NCBI GenBank assembly: GCA_963556195.1
Contig: OY744525.1
Coordinates: forward strand, 27,695,769 to 27,759,768
DNA from: Sepiola atlantica
Taxonomy: Eukaryota; Mollusca; Cephalopoda; Sepiida; Sepiolidae
Length of the DNA: 64,000 nt
Direction: 5' to 3'
How positions within the stretch are numbered: the first letter of the stretch is position 1; each line of letters begins with the position of its first letter. The translations under genes were made by a program, and so were the position numbers. The notes beneath the pieces were generated by a model that worked only from the letters and a program-made list of their open reading frames with translations, ran no database searches and was not told where the DNA came from. Positions 23,728 to 34,079 of the stretch are shown piece after piece.

Positions 23728-24083
23728 TGTTCTTGGCCTTTTGGCTAAGATCAAAGTGTAGTATCTGTTCCGATGGATACTGCACCCCATAGACTGGTAT
23801 TATCTTGGCCTTCGGGGCTTGATTTACGCTGGTCTATGAGTCTGTCCTGTGCAATCCTAGGAGTTCCACCCTTCCAGGCTTCGCCTCCCCTCTTTGGGGA
23901 GGAGTAAGTTTATTGCTTACTGCCTGAGGCGCCCCTACCGGGGAATTATGACGGGGCTGCCCAGGCAATTTTTAAACCCCACTTTCCCGACCCGACCGTG
24001 GGTCACATCTTACTTGTGGGAGTAAGATAAAAACTGGCCTTGTGCCTAACTCCTGGAGAGGAGTAAATCAATACTCTTTCGAT
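23728..24083 (+). mobile_element. Full-length U2 snRNA-headed SINE
   Basis: Best copy of the family. Positions 23731-23770 (tcttggccttttggctaaga, then tcaaagtgtagtatctgttc) match U2 snRNA from about nt 7 to 45 with one substitution (C to T) and one extra A, including the branch-site recognition segment GUAGUA. A segment with ccatagactggtattatctt follows, then the GC-rich core (gcctcccctctttggggagg, cccctaccggggaattatga, cggggctgcccaggcaattt). Two tail modules follow (gggtcacatcttacttgtgg and gccttgtgcctaactcctgg), ending aggagtaaatcaata. Short tactct flanks (left near 23724, right near 24080) may be a target duplication. Confidence 0.88.
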
Positions 24084-24224
24084 TCTACAGCAAATCCTGA
24101 GATTAGTATAGTTTTTAAAAACGTATCTGTAATTTGATTGGCCCCACCCTTTTTCTTCTCTTTACCCTCTTTCTCACAGACGTCATGTTGTTAGTATTTA
24201 TAGAAAAGACTGAGACTATTATGA

Positions 24225-24535
24225 CATGTGATCTTCAGAATTGAGTGATATATTCACTGCTTCTTTTGTTCCAGCTCGTTGGTCTAGTGGTCTTTATCAA
24301 TTCACTGTTTTGATACCTCATTGTAATACAGCTCCCTATTCGAGTAGCTTCTTTCCAAGAACTGCACGCTCGTGGAACTCTCTTCTTGCAGACTGTTTTC
24401 CTCCTACCTATAGCCTTGGTCTTTTCAAGACTATGGCCAATAGGCATCTTGTGTCTTTACGATAACCATCTTTGTTCTTGTTAGCTCCTTACATCAAGTG
24501 GCTTTATACTTTGTTTGGAGCGATTTCCATTAAAA
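24225..24535 (+). pseudogene. LINE family A, 3' fragment
   Basis: Plus-strand remnant of the C-terminal end (SSGLYQFTVLIPHCNTAPYS then FFPRTARSWNSLLADCFPPT), followed by the shared 3' end tccttacatcaagtggcttt ... ggagcgatttccattaaaaa. Homologous to 13236-13560 and 34080-34330 in opposite orientation. Confidence 0.8.
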
Positions 24536-25054
24536 AAAATGATCATGATGATGACTTCAGATCCAAAAATGATGAATAAAAAAATTGTCATGGATGATAT
24601 ATATGTTCAAAGCCTTACGCAATTTTGAAATAAACATGCATGCACAAATGTGACGTCATCCATCAATAGTAGAAGCGAACATGACTTGAAAAGTCGTGTT
24701 CAAATCTTGTTACTGAATCGTTTTTTACATCACTGTAAATAACTAATTACTGGATTGTTTACTAGTATAATTTTCTACAAACATTGCTTTACTACAGAGA
24801 AAGAGATAGAATGCAATTTTAACAATGAAGTATTGATTAAGACAACACTAAAAATGTTACCATGGCTATCAACTTCTTGCAGCTCGTGTGCTACAAAACA
24901 TTGGGGCCATGAAATCGTAAGCAAGCCGACAATCAGAAGTACCAAGCACAAGTAATTGAGGAGGAGGAAGCCGAACGTGGTGAAATTAATTTTTATTAAA
25001 TTTTGATTACTTTGAATAATTGCTTTAATTTTGAAAGTTCGATTTCATATTAGT
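24536..25054. other. No gene seen
   Basis: AT-rich with short frames only. Confidence 0.4.
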
Positions 25055-25746
25055 AATCCACAAAATTTTGAATTATACGGTAAAAGAGAAACAGTCTATT
25101 TGATGATGGCTTTTGGTTTTGAAATGGGAAATAGACAAGCGGTGTTTATCAAAAAACTGTTAGCCACTATAGTTTAGGTCGGATGTTGTTTTTCGGATGT
25201 TTGGGGAAGAGGGGCAATTAATAATTTGTTTTCACCATTTTTTTTAAAATTATAAACACATAAGAAAATCAAACTGGTTTGTATAATTGGAAATTCTTTT
25301 ATTACAAATAATCAAACGAAACTTTTTTTTCATAATCGGAATGTTTTTTTTTGGATTGAAAATATTTTTTAAACCGTTTATTTTCTATTTTTTATAATTA
25401 TAATGTTTTTTTTTTCTTTGAAAATACTTTAAAAAAAGTTTATATCGAAAATATTTCTTAAATATTTTTTTTAATAGTCTAATAATTTTTTATAAATAGA
25501 AATTTTACAAAATTTTAATATATTAAACATCATAGCAATAACGTATCCAATACAGAATGTTCCCCAAGAAATTGTCTTATTCGATGGCGCCAGAGAAATT
25601 CCTGTAGATGACTGTGGAATTTAAGCGCTCGAAAATGATGAGGGACTGTTTTTTTGATAAACACTGCTTGTCAATTGCCAATTTCAAAATCGGAACCGTC
25701 ATAAAGAAGACTGTTTCTTTTTTACCAATTATATATTTTGTGGTCT
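25055..25746. mobile_element. Foldback element (~690 bp)
   Basis: The left arm (about 25055-25160, ccacaaaattttgaattata then ggtaaaagagaaacagtct) pairs with the reverse complement of about 25640-25746. The unpaired middle is T/A homopolymer-rich. No coding capacity. Confidence 0.75.
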
Positions 25747-25879
25747 ATGGTGTTTAAAAGGTTGACGACAGCTGTCCTAAAGAATTAAAAACCAAACAAA
25801 CACAGAATATTTTTTTATAGAGGGATGGAGAGGGAAAGTGTAGTACATGTCTGCTAAGCTTTTTTTAGAGGTAAGATAC

Positions 25880-26350
25880 TTTGTGTTATTTGGACTACTG
25901 TTCCCATCTTGGATGTTATTCTCACAACGTTCCGGCTGATATAACCTCCGACCTTCAGTTGTATTTTGTCAAACTCGGGAATTTGTTCGGAATTTCGAAC
26001 CGAATCATTTATTTAATTCATGGAGAGTAGATTGTTCTCATTCTGTCAGAAGTCTGAAATAATTCTTAATTATATTTTTAGTATCGCCAGTACCGAGGAT
26101 TAAACCTTCAATTTCCAGAACACTCACTTAGAACTGATTATTACTTAGCACTTTATCCATTGTGCCATGGGTCCATGTTGAATTACTTAAGATTCCTACT
26201 TGGTAATGGCTGGCGGCAGAATGAGAGTAATCTACCTCCGTGGATAAAATAAATGGTTCAGTTCGAAATTTCGTACAGATTCACAAGACGAACCTGAAGT
26301 AGGTCGGAGGTTACATCGGTCGAAACATTGTGAATATAACAGCCAAATTA
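25880..26350. mobile_element. Foldback element B with hammerhead-like termini
   Basis: The left arm carries the minus-strand outer text ttatttggactactgttccc, and the right arm has cctgaagtaggtcggaggtt then acatcggtcgaaacattgtg. Arms also share tcgggaatttgttcggaatt / aatttcgtacagattcacaa. Same family as 6319-6700 and 39238-39640. Copy B is the most diverged; its box reads CTGAAGT. Confidence 0.78.
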
Positions 26351-27127
26351 TTAAAAGAACTACGATTTTAAAAGTTAAATTTAATTATTACTGTATCATT
26401 AGGTCATTAAATTATTAGATGAACCTCATTATGAAAAAACTTTGACTAATTGTTGCTAATCTTCCCCAACTTTGCATGTAATCGCTGAGCCGTGCTACTC
26501 TTGGTGTTGGGGGTAAAACCTGCAGTCTTGCAGGTTTATGAAATAGCTGCGACCAACGAGCAGGACTTCATGCAGACCAAACAATCTTGAGACATGATCT
26601 TCATGAGCTCCATGCAGAAGTCCAACTCACTTAACAACAACAACCAGCAGTAGCAGTACCTATCCAGCAGAGATCCTCAACAAGTACAATAAGTAGCATC
26701 AAACGCTTCTGTGATGGTCATCAGCAGCTCCAATTCCATTAGAAGCAGTTCTGTTCCTAGCACCAGAGCCAATAACCTTTGCTACATTCCAAACACAGCT
26801 CTATGAATCATTATCATCATACATTGTAATAAGCCGACCCTTTATCTACTTCAAGAGGGATACCCACTTTCCAATACTGCTATCATAATCATCATCTTCA
26901 ATAGTATCTCTATTCCTATCTACATTTAGTGTTTGTGCTCTACAACTAGCAGCAGTTTCTGATCCTACCCACAGCCACATAATCATCATCATCTACCCCA
27001 GCAGCTCTTTCCTAGAGACATGTTTATTTCTAATGAAATGAAACACTTTTATATTTTTTATACATACGAGTTCGTTTTCTGTTTGTTGTGTTCATCATGC
27101 CTTTTACTTGTATTTTTGTTTGCTAAC
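26351..27127. other. No gene seen
   Basis: Non-coding, with scattered CAT/ATC and AAC/CAG trinucleotide runs at 26630-27000. No supported frame. Confidence 0.4.
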
Positions 27128-27144
27128 GAGAGTCATAGTATGAC

Positions 27145-27457
27145 GAGGTATCTGTTCCGATGGATACTGCACCCCATAGACTGGTATTGTCTTGGCCTTC
27201 GGGGCTTGGTTTGCGCCGTTCCATGTGTGTGTCCTGTGCAGTTCTAGGAGGTCTACCCTCCCAGGCTTAGCCTCCCCTCTTTGGGGAGGAGTAAGTTTAT
27301 TGCTTGCTGCCTGAGGCGCCCCTACCGGGGAATGCCGACGGGGCTGCCCAGGCAATTTTTAAATGGCCAGAGTGTTCACCTCTCGAGCGCTGGCTTATCT
27401 AATCCCACTTTCCCGACCTTGTGTCACATCTTACCTTGTGGGAGGTAGATAAATAAA
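27145..27457 (+). mobile_element. U2-type SINE with perfect 17-bp target duplication
   Basis: GAGAGTCATAGTATGAC occurs at 27128-27144 and again at 27458-27474, exactly bounding the element. The insert begins gaggtatctgttccgatgga, i.e. truncated within the U2-like head. It contains the full GC-rich core and ends gtgggaggtagataaataaa. The identical duplication marks this as the youngest copy here and fixes the 3' end of the family. Confidence 0.95.
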
Positions 27458-27474
27458 GAGAGTCATAGTATGAC

Positions 27475-27689
27475 ATATGACTGACCCCTGTCTATCGCTA
27501 TCCATGTCATCACTCCCACTACAATTGCGTCAACATTTTTTTTATTTAAGATTATCAAATTTTCGTTGAATAAAGTTATTGACCTTGGCAAAAAATGAAA
27601 AAAAAAATGGCAATTTTTGTGGTCACCTTTGCAGGATGTGTGCATTTGTGTGAGTAAGTACAAACAAGCCTGATTTGTAAAATTAAAAA
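27475..27689. other. No gene seen
   Basis: AT-rich spacer. Confidence 0.4.
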
Positions 27690-28210
27690 ATAATCTTTTA
27701 TATATATATAAAACTCAATGTTTGTGTGATGTCTGTGTGTTCCCTATAGAAAGAAAGGTTAGAGAATGTTCATAAAATTTAAAAGTGTATTCTTATGTAA
27801 AATTTACCATGGAAAACAATGGAAGTGTTCCCGAATTTCTAAATGCACCCCTAAGGGGCTATGAGGGCATAAGTCCTTTAAAACTTCAAATATATCCTGT
27901 TTTGATGGAATTTATATCATGTGTATAAAATTTTCCGGGGAAGACAATGGAAGTGGTCCCGAATCTCTATGTTACCTCTGTGTGCCTAATATCAATGTGC
28001 CCAACCTCTAAGTGACCCATTGGGACAGAACCCCCTTAAAACTCCAAATACGTATACCCGATTTTAATGAAATTTAAATTCTATGTATAAGACACTAATT
28101 CAGAGAGTTTTCCAACATTTCAGTAATATGGTGTTATGAGCATAAGGAAACAGTACATAGTAGTGATCCTGATTCAATCCCGAGCAACGTCGGGTGTTTC
28201 TGCTAGTTAT
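27690..28210 (+). mobile_element. Modular non-coding repeat (family M), ~2 internal units
   Basis: Starts ctatagaaagaaaggttaga and has two ~125-bp internal units with aatggaagtg(t/g)tcccgaat. It ends gcaacgtcgggtgtttctgc then tagttataa, a terminus like that of RTE-linked or SINE repeats. The same modules occur inverted at 53870-54470. Confidence 0.7.
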
Positions 28211-28243
28211 AAATAAAAATCGATTAATAATTTATATAGAATA

Positions 28244-28769
28244 ATGGTAATCATTACTATTACCGACAAAAATTATTTTGAAGGAAATACGGTTGGGAGA
28301 TTAGTCAAAAACAATTTATTTTGCTTTATCTACTAATTTGTGACCTATTTGCATAAAAAACTTCATATTTAATATTTAAAAGACGTTTTAACCAATTTAC
28401 TTTATCGTAAATATTGACCGCATAAAATAATCTGCGCTAGCCATTTTGATTTTGGGCAGGAATTAAGTACATAACCGAAGAAGAAGCAAATAAAGGCACA
28501 CAATTCAGAAGCCAAGTATTCGGACCTTATTCGCTTCCGCCCCGGTTATGTACTTAGTTCCTCCTGTCCAGACTCAAAATGGCTACTGTGAATTATTTTA
28601 CTCAATCACTATTTACTATAAAATAAATTGGCTTAAAACTTATTTTAAATACTACATATTAAATATTTTAACACAAATAGCGAGCAAACGAAAAAATAAA
28701 TTGTTTTGACTAATTTCCCAACGATATTTCCTTCAAAATAATTTATGTCGATAATAATAATGGTTACCA
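28244..28769. mobile_element. Foldback/MITE with ~250-bp arms
   Basis: The left arm (about 28244-28500, tggtaatcattactattacc ...) is the inverted match of the right arm (about 28530-28769, ... ggttacca). The centre holds gaagaagaagcaaataaagg / tattcgcttccgccccggtt, which also pair imperfectly. No ORF. Confidence 0.85.
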
Positions 28770-28872
28770 AAATAGTTAATTAAAAAGAAAATTGGGTGCT
28801 TCTACGAAGACGCGTGACTATTAAAGTATTAATACCATAAAAAAACACATTATTATATACTTACGCAGCAGA

Positions 28873-29110
28873 TTTAAGTATCCTCACCAAAAAGTAGAAA
28901 AAATGATCGAGTAGAATTTTAATTAAAAATAAACATCAGTTTCATCGTATTTTGATAACTGCCATTGATTTATTACTTGTTAATATGACAGACTGTGTTA
29001 TCTCCCCTGAATTTCGAATCAATGGCGGAACCCGAAAAAACGGACTTTTTTTTTGGATTAAAATTCTACTCGATAGTTTTTGCTAATTTTTGGTGTACAT
29101 CCCTATTTTT
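28873..29110. mobile_element. Small foldback with ~55-bp arms
   Basis: Left arm aaatgatcgagtagaatttt and right arm attaaaattctactcgatag are complementary; the outer text (tcaccaaaaagtag / ctaatttttggtg) also pairs. Confidence 0.7.
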
Positions 29111-29204
29111 GCTTGATACATAAGTATATGAAAGAGTTTTCGGATCTTTTAAAGAAGTTCACCGTCACTAGTGCTAAAGTTAGTCAGCCGCTAAGAATAA
29201 CCAC

Positions 29205-29490
29205 GCTGCCAAGGGAGACAACTTTTCGGCTTGCTAAATTCGTGACACGTTAACCATTTTCACACGTGTTTTAGTGCACCTTTCCTTAAAGTTTCTTTAA
29301 TTACAAAAAATATATAACATCCCTTAATAATAAAACATTCTTATTTTGTTAATTTATGAAAAATTTAATTACAAAAAAAAAATAAATAACATCCATTAAT
29401 ACTAAAATCGTATATAAGTTATACATCCTTATTTTAAAAATTTTTTTAAGCAAAAGTGGCTGAAAAGTTGTCTCCCTTGAATAGCGGGGC
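29205..29490. mobile_element. Inverted repeat around gggagacaacttttc
   Basis: Left gccaagggagacaacttttc and right gaaaagttgtctcccttgaa are complementary over about 30 bp. The interior has two direct copies of ataacatcc(c/a)ttaataataaaa-like text. Confidence 0.65.
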
Positions 29491-30409
29491 TTTATTTTTT
29501 GGCGGGGAGCTTCTTATAAAGATCCGAGTTTTCCGGTTAATTTAATTGCAACTGCAGATTTTAACCGGTGTAACTGCGTTTTTCATATGTAACCTCATCT
29601 GTAGAAGCTCCGAAAATTGCAATGGCTAAATTTAAGTTTCAAAATCCTATTTAATAATAATAATTTGGTTAAACAAAACCAATTAGAAAATAAATGGGGA
29701 TGCATCTATGCCTATGAGCTTCTTTTCATTCATAATTTAGTTAGTTGAGATCCGAAGTAAAAAAACCAAAACAAAACAAAAAACAAACGCAAAGAACAAT
29801 AACTCTTACTAAAAGAATAAGAGTTAATCCCCTTTGCTGAAGTAAAATTTCAAACAAATTTGGGGATATCTTAAGTAGGACCCCCCGCCCCCCGAGTAAA
29901 TGTGGTATTGTGGTGACCGAGATGATTCTGGTTAAGAGTCGGATAAACATTTTTATCACTTTAGACCAAGGATGACCAACGATTTTTTCTCACACTTTTG
30001 ATGGCCTTGTGCCTAATTAGGTTAAAATGTAATTTAAAAAATATTTTCTGCAAATAAATATTTCAAAGTTTTATTTGTCAGCTTAAATATTATTAGGTTC
30101 ACCTTAAATTGAAAACATTATTTTATATATTAGAAAAATAGATAGGTAGAAAGAAAAATATAAAAACAAATATATAGAAAATAGAGAGAAAAAAGATTTA
30201 AGAGCTAAAAAAAATAAAAAAAATCGAAAGTATTTTTTCGATTTAAATTTTAACATTTCTCAAGACCTCCAACCGATTTTTATTGAAAAACCAATTTTAA
30301 AAATTATCTTCATTGAATTGTCTTTCTCAAAATATTAAAATATTTTCGTACAAGAAACTATGAGAAAAGGCTAAAAAGGGTCGAGGGCGTTTAATGAGCG
30401 AAATAAAAA
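29491..30409. other. No gene seen
   Basis: AT-rich non-coding sequence; frames are short. A C run lies near 29880. Confidence 0.4.
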
Positions 30410-30770
30410 CGAAAGTGCTCAATTTACGTAAAAATTATATAGGAAAGTGATCCTCCTTCTAAAATCTTGAATAATTAATTTTTTTTTCTTTGCGGATATT
30501 TAAAAAAAAAAAATATTTACATGTAATTTGATCCCAAAAGTAGAATTTAAATACTTTTTAGGGGGAAAACTACATTGGGTGTTTTTCTAAGTAGCCAAGA
30601 AGTGGGTGCTCAATTTACGTTTAAATTATATAGGAAAGTGATCCTCTCTAAAATCTAAATTAATAAAAGGCTGTTTACATGAAAATTTCCCCCAAAAGTA
30701 GAATCTTATTTTCGTTTAGGGAGAAACTACGGTGGATGTGGTTCTATAAATTTACCAAGACTTAAGTTAA
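30410..30770. repeat. Two tandem ~190-bp diverged repeats
   Basis: Both units contain gtgctcaatttacgt, then ataggaaagtgatcctc, then ccaaaagtagaat and agggagaaactac-like text, starting near 30413 and 30606. Confidence 0.8.
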
Positions 30771-30892
30771 AGGATTACAATGAAATTATATTAATTACTG
30801 CAATGCACAGATGTTAAAAAAAGATACGATTAGTCGAATCGAATTTAAAAGTCCTTTTCATTAATTTAAACAAAAAATGAGACACCAAAAAT

Positions 30893-31135
30893 TACGCAAA
30901 TGTATCCAGTATTTATTAAATTAAAAATAAAAAACGATTTTTATTTGTAGTCGCCCGATTTTATCCTGGGTCGACAAGGGAGATAAGGGAGATAAGGGAG
31001 ATATTTTTTTAGTTTACTGCTAAATTGGTAATATTTTTTTAGTTATCTCCCTTATTACAAAATGTCTAACAATACGTAAAATCGTTTTTTTCTTATAATT
31101 TAATAAATACTGGATGAATTTGCGTATTTTTTTCT
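30893..31135. mobile_element. Foldback with ~50-bp arms
   Basis: The left arm has ccagtatttattaaattaaa then aacgattttta; the right arm is its inverse (aaaatcgtttttttcttata, aatttaataaatactgg). The centre has a triplicated gggagataa. Confidence 0.78.
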
Positions 31136-31637
31136 GTACAATCTTATTTTCAGCTAACACGAAAGTACATGACAAATTTATACATTTCTTTAAATATTTT
31201 AATGTCATGGTGAAACAGCAGGAGCACCAAAATGGGTGCTTAATTAATGTACACGGAGAAAGAAAATGTAGACCGTGGATTTGAGAGCATTTTTCGATTG
31301 TGTAGGTTTTAGCGTACCAAATTCACCTTTCAATTTGGTACCATGCTAATAAGTATTTTACCGAATTTTCATGAAATTTTTACATACTTACAGCGGTTTC
31401 AGGTTTAAGGACCTTTTTCTTTAAAAAAAAAAAAAATCTAAATTCACTTTTATTTAGTAAATCCTTTTTTCTCTGTCATTTTGGTATATTTTTCAGATTT
31501 TTTTTTCTTTCAGTTTTATCTTTTGTTTTTCTTGAAAACAGTTACCGTCTTAAAAAAAACCAAAAAACTTTACAGTTTCGGATTTTTTAAGATAAGGATT
31601 GATAATTTGTATTATTTTTATTATTCACCCAATACAC
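31136..31637. other. No gene seen
   Basis: AT-rich; poly-A and poly-T tracts; no supported frame. Confidence 0.4.
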
Positions 31638-31690
31638 CTGAAGAAGACCGGAGGTTTATCGGCCGAAACGTTGTAAATATAACATTAACA
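31638..31690 (+). ncRNA. Hammerhead-ribozyme-like motif
   Basis: CTGAAGA (31638-31644) and GAAAC (31665-31669) enclose gaccggaggtttatcggc, followed by gttgtaaatataacatt. The 3' part can form a short stem III (GTT/AAC) ending in ATT, a permitted cleavage-type triplet. The downstream text gatgagaatagtagtccgaa matches the foldback family arms, so this may be a solo arm. Stem I was not found. Confidence 0.4.
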
Positions 31691-32689
31691 ACCAAGATGA
31701 GAATAGTAGTCCGAATAATGCAAACAACTCAAATCTAGTTGTCCGATGACATGTTCACAGCCTCATTAAAAACAAACAATATTCCTTCCTTCTTTTTTTT
31801 GGTTTAATTACAAAATTTCGTGGTTAAATTTAACCTTAAATTATAATACAACAAAAAGCGCTAAAAACACTTTCGTTATTGTAAGAAAGTTAGGGTATAT
31901 GTTACGACGCTCAGCAGAGGCGCGAACGGGGTCCAAAAAAAGAACGAGAAAGGGTTTAAAAACATAAATTTGCAACAAGTGAAGTTGACCTACGACGATA
32001 ATAGATATTTTCCTACTTACCTATGTAATTTGTTTTTATTTTGACGTATTATAAATGGGTTTTTATTAGATGTAAAAAAAAAAATGTATTTTTTTTTTAC
32101 CAAAGGCTCGCACAAAATTCAAGATGGCGATTTACGTGCTTCCTTACCAAATGCCCCCCCCCCCCCCAAAAGCAGCCATGTTTTTCCCAACTTACGGTGA
32201 CAAAACTATTGATTTCTAATAAATAGCGGTTGTAACGGTCTAAAAATACAAACAAATGCCACAGGCAAGTTTCAAAATAACTTTTACAGCCTACAGTTAC
32301 TTTTATTTGTTGTATATTTGTTTTTTTAGCGTTTTTACTCTGCTGAGTCTCGTAAAAGATGCCCGAAAGTTAAATAAAACAAAATATTTAATTTTGAAAA
32401 AATCCAACAATTTAGGTTAAAAGTAGTCATTTTACAAATTAAATAAATACATTCACAAAAAGATTGTAATTCTTTCCAAATGAAATGAAACTGAATGAAC
32501 GAATTCTAAATATCCAAAGTTCTTTGCTCCTTTGTTTTGCTTTTAACCAAAGTAGTAGGTTAAGATACTAAAAAAGGAGATAAACGGTGTCTAACAAAAG
32601 TTTCATCCCGAAAAAATCTTCCGACTAATGCGACTGGTTCGCCAGCTGTTTTCATACCAGCCAAAGTTCACGTTGACATCATTTTGACA
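31691..32689. other. No gene seen
   Basis: AT-rich non-coding, with a C run at about 32155-32167 and poly-T near 32090. Confidence 0.4.
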
Positions 32690-32697
32690 ACCTAGAG

Positions 32698-33313
32698 CAG
32701 GGGTGGGAAACCCCCGGCCTGCGGGCCGGATGTGGCCTGCGAAGGCTTAGCGTCCGGCCCGCCACCCTGCTATGCTTTATTGTTGCAATCCACCCCGCGG
32801 ACCTCCCAGTAAAACTGATATCATTTTGTGACATAATCGAAACCTACTTTTACATCTAAGATTTACAGTGGGATGAAAATGTATAAATATCAGCGAGCGA
32901 TGATGCATGTATATTTCATTTTTCTTTAATTATTAATTTCAAATCCTTGGCCTGAGATAAAAATAGAAGAAGAGAAAGAGAGAGGCAAAGAGGAAATGAG
33001 AGACGAGGAAAGGGCATGACACATAGAACTTATGTGAGGTGTGTCAAAACGAATGATGGATCAACTTGCTACTTCCCCGTCATTATTTTTTATGATTCCA
33101 AAATGGCTTTTCATCGGCGCCTTTTATAACATCACATACAGAAGTCTCTTGAAAAAAAAAAATCAGATTTGTAGAGTGTTCAATGCAATTTTTGTACAAT
33201 TTATTCATGTAAACAAAATATAGTAATTCTGAGATTTCGTTTTTCACTCCGGGCCGCGATCTCCTTCCAAGAGTCTCATCTGGCCTTCACTCTGAAAAGG
33301 TTGCCCGCCACTG
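32698..33313. mobile_element. hAT-like non-autonomous DNA transposon
   Basis: Starts CAGGGGTGGGAAACCC and ends GGTTGCCCGCCACTG, whose reverse complement is CAGTGGCGGGCAACC, so the short terminal inverted repeats are of the hAT CAGNGGTGGGC type. ACCTAGAG lies at 32690-32697 and 33314-33321, a perfect 8-bp target duplication as expected for hAT. The interior (616 bp) has no transposase. Confidence 0.93.
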
Positions 33314-33364
33314 ACCTAGAGGCTGATTTGAACTATCAGACCTTTCTTTGTCGGAATAAGGTAT

Positions 33365-33530
33365 ATTTTTGCTGGATCCTAGGAGGTGCAGTCTCTCAAG
33401 GATTACTTCCTCTTTCAAGGGGGAGGCGGTATTACAAGTCATAATGAGGCAATTATACCGGGTCCGTTTTCGGCTATTTTTCACCCGACAAGAGTGCACT
33501 CTTTCCCCCTCCCCCTCCTTCCATCTCTGC
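33365..33530 (+). mobile_element. Degenerate U2-type SINE core
   Basis: atcctaggaggtgcagtctc, then cttcctctttcaagggggag and agagtgcactctttccccct follow the family core order with many changes. Head and tail are missing. Confidence 0.55.
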
Positions 33531-33860
33531 ACCACATTTTGCTGCAGTGAGAAGCAGTTAAAACTAACCAATGCGATTCGATCGATCTGAAAACTCGGAG
33601 CGAAATGACTCGGAAATTTAAATAGTGTTTTTTTTTTAAATTATAATTGTGTTTTTAAATTTTCATTGTTTTTTTTTTAAATTATAATTAATTTTTTGAA
33701 ATCCTAATTGTTTTTTTAAATGCTTGAATTCTATTTTTTATTGTCACATAATTTTCTTATCTTGACTTTATAAAGCTTCCATTTATTGCCATGAAATGCC
33801 GACGAATGCCCAGACTGCCCTCTTTCTTACCGTGTGGGTAGGTAGAACCTCTCATTTAAA
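33531..33860. other. No gene seen
   Basis: Repeated poly-T / aattataatt blocks (about 33625-33720), no frame. Confidence 0.45.
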
Positions 33861-34010
33861 AATTGAACCTTGTGTCACATCATGCATTTGATGGGGTGTG
33901 AGTAAATCTCTCTCAAAAGGACATCCTCTCAGGCATTATCTCCCCCTTTGGGAGGAAGGATCGGTCTATTGTCAGTATCCTGAAGCAGGCATAATAGAGA
34001 ATTCCAACAA
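33861..34010 (+). mobile_element. Degenerate U2-type SINE pieces
   Basis: ttgaaccttgtgtcacatca (tail module) precedes tctcaggcattatctccccc and tttgggaggaaggatcggtc (core), an order suggesting two broken copies or one rearranged copy. Confidence 0.45.
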
Positions 34011-34079
34011 GGGAGCGATGATGACAAATTTTGAAAATATCCAAAATGATCCCTTTTTTTAGAGAACTAGATTATTTTT

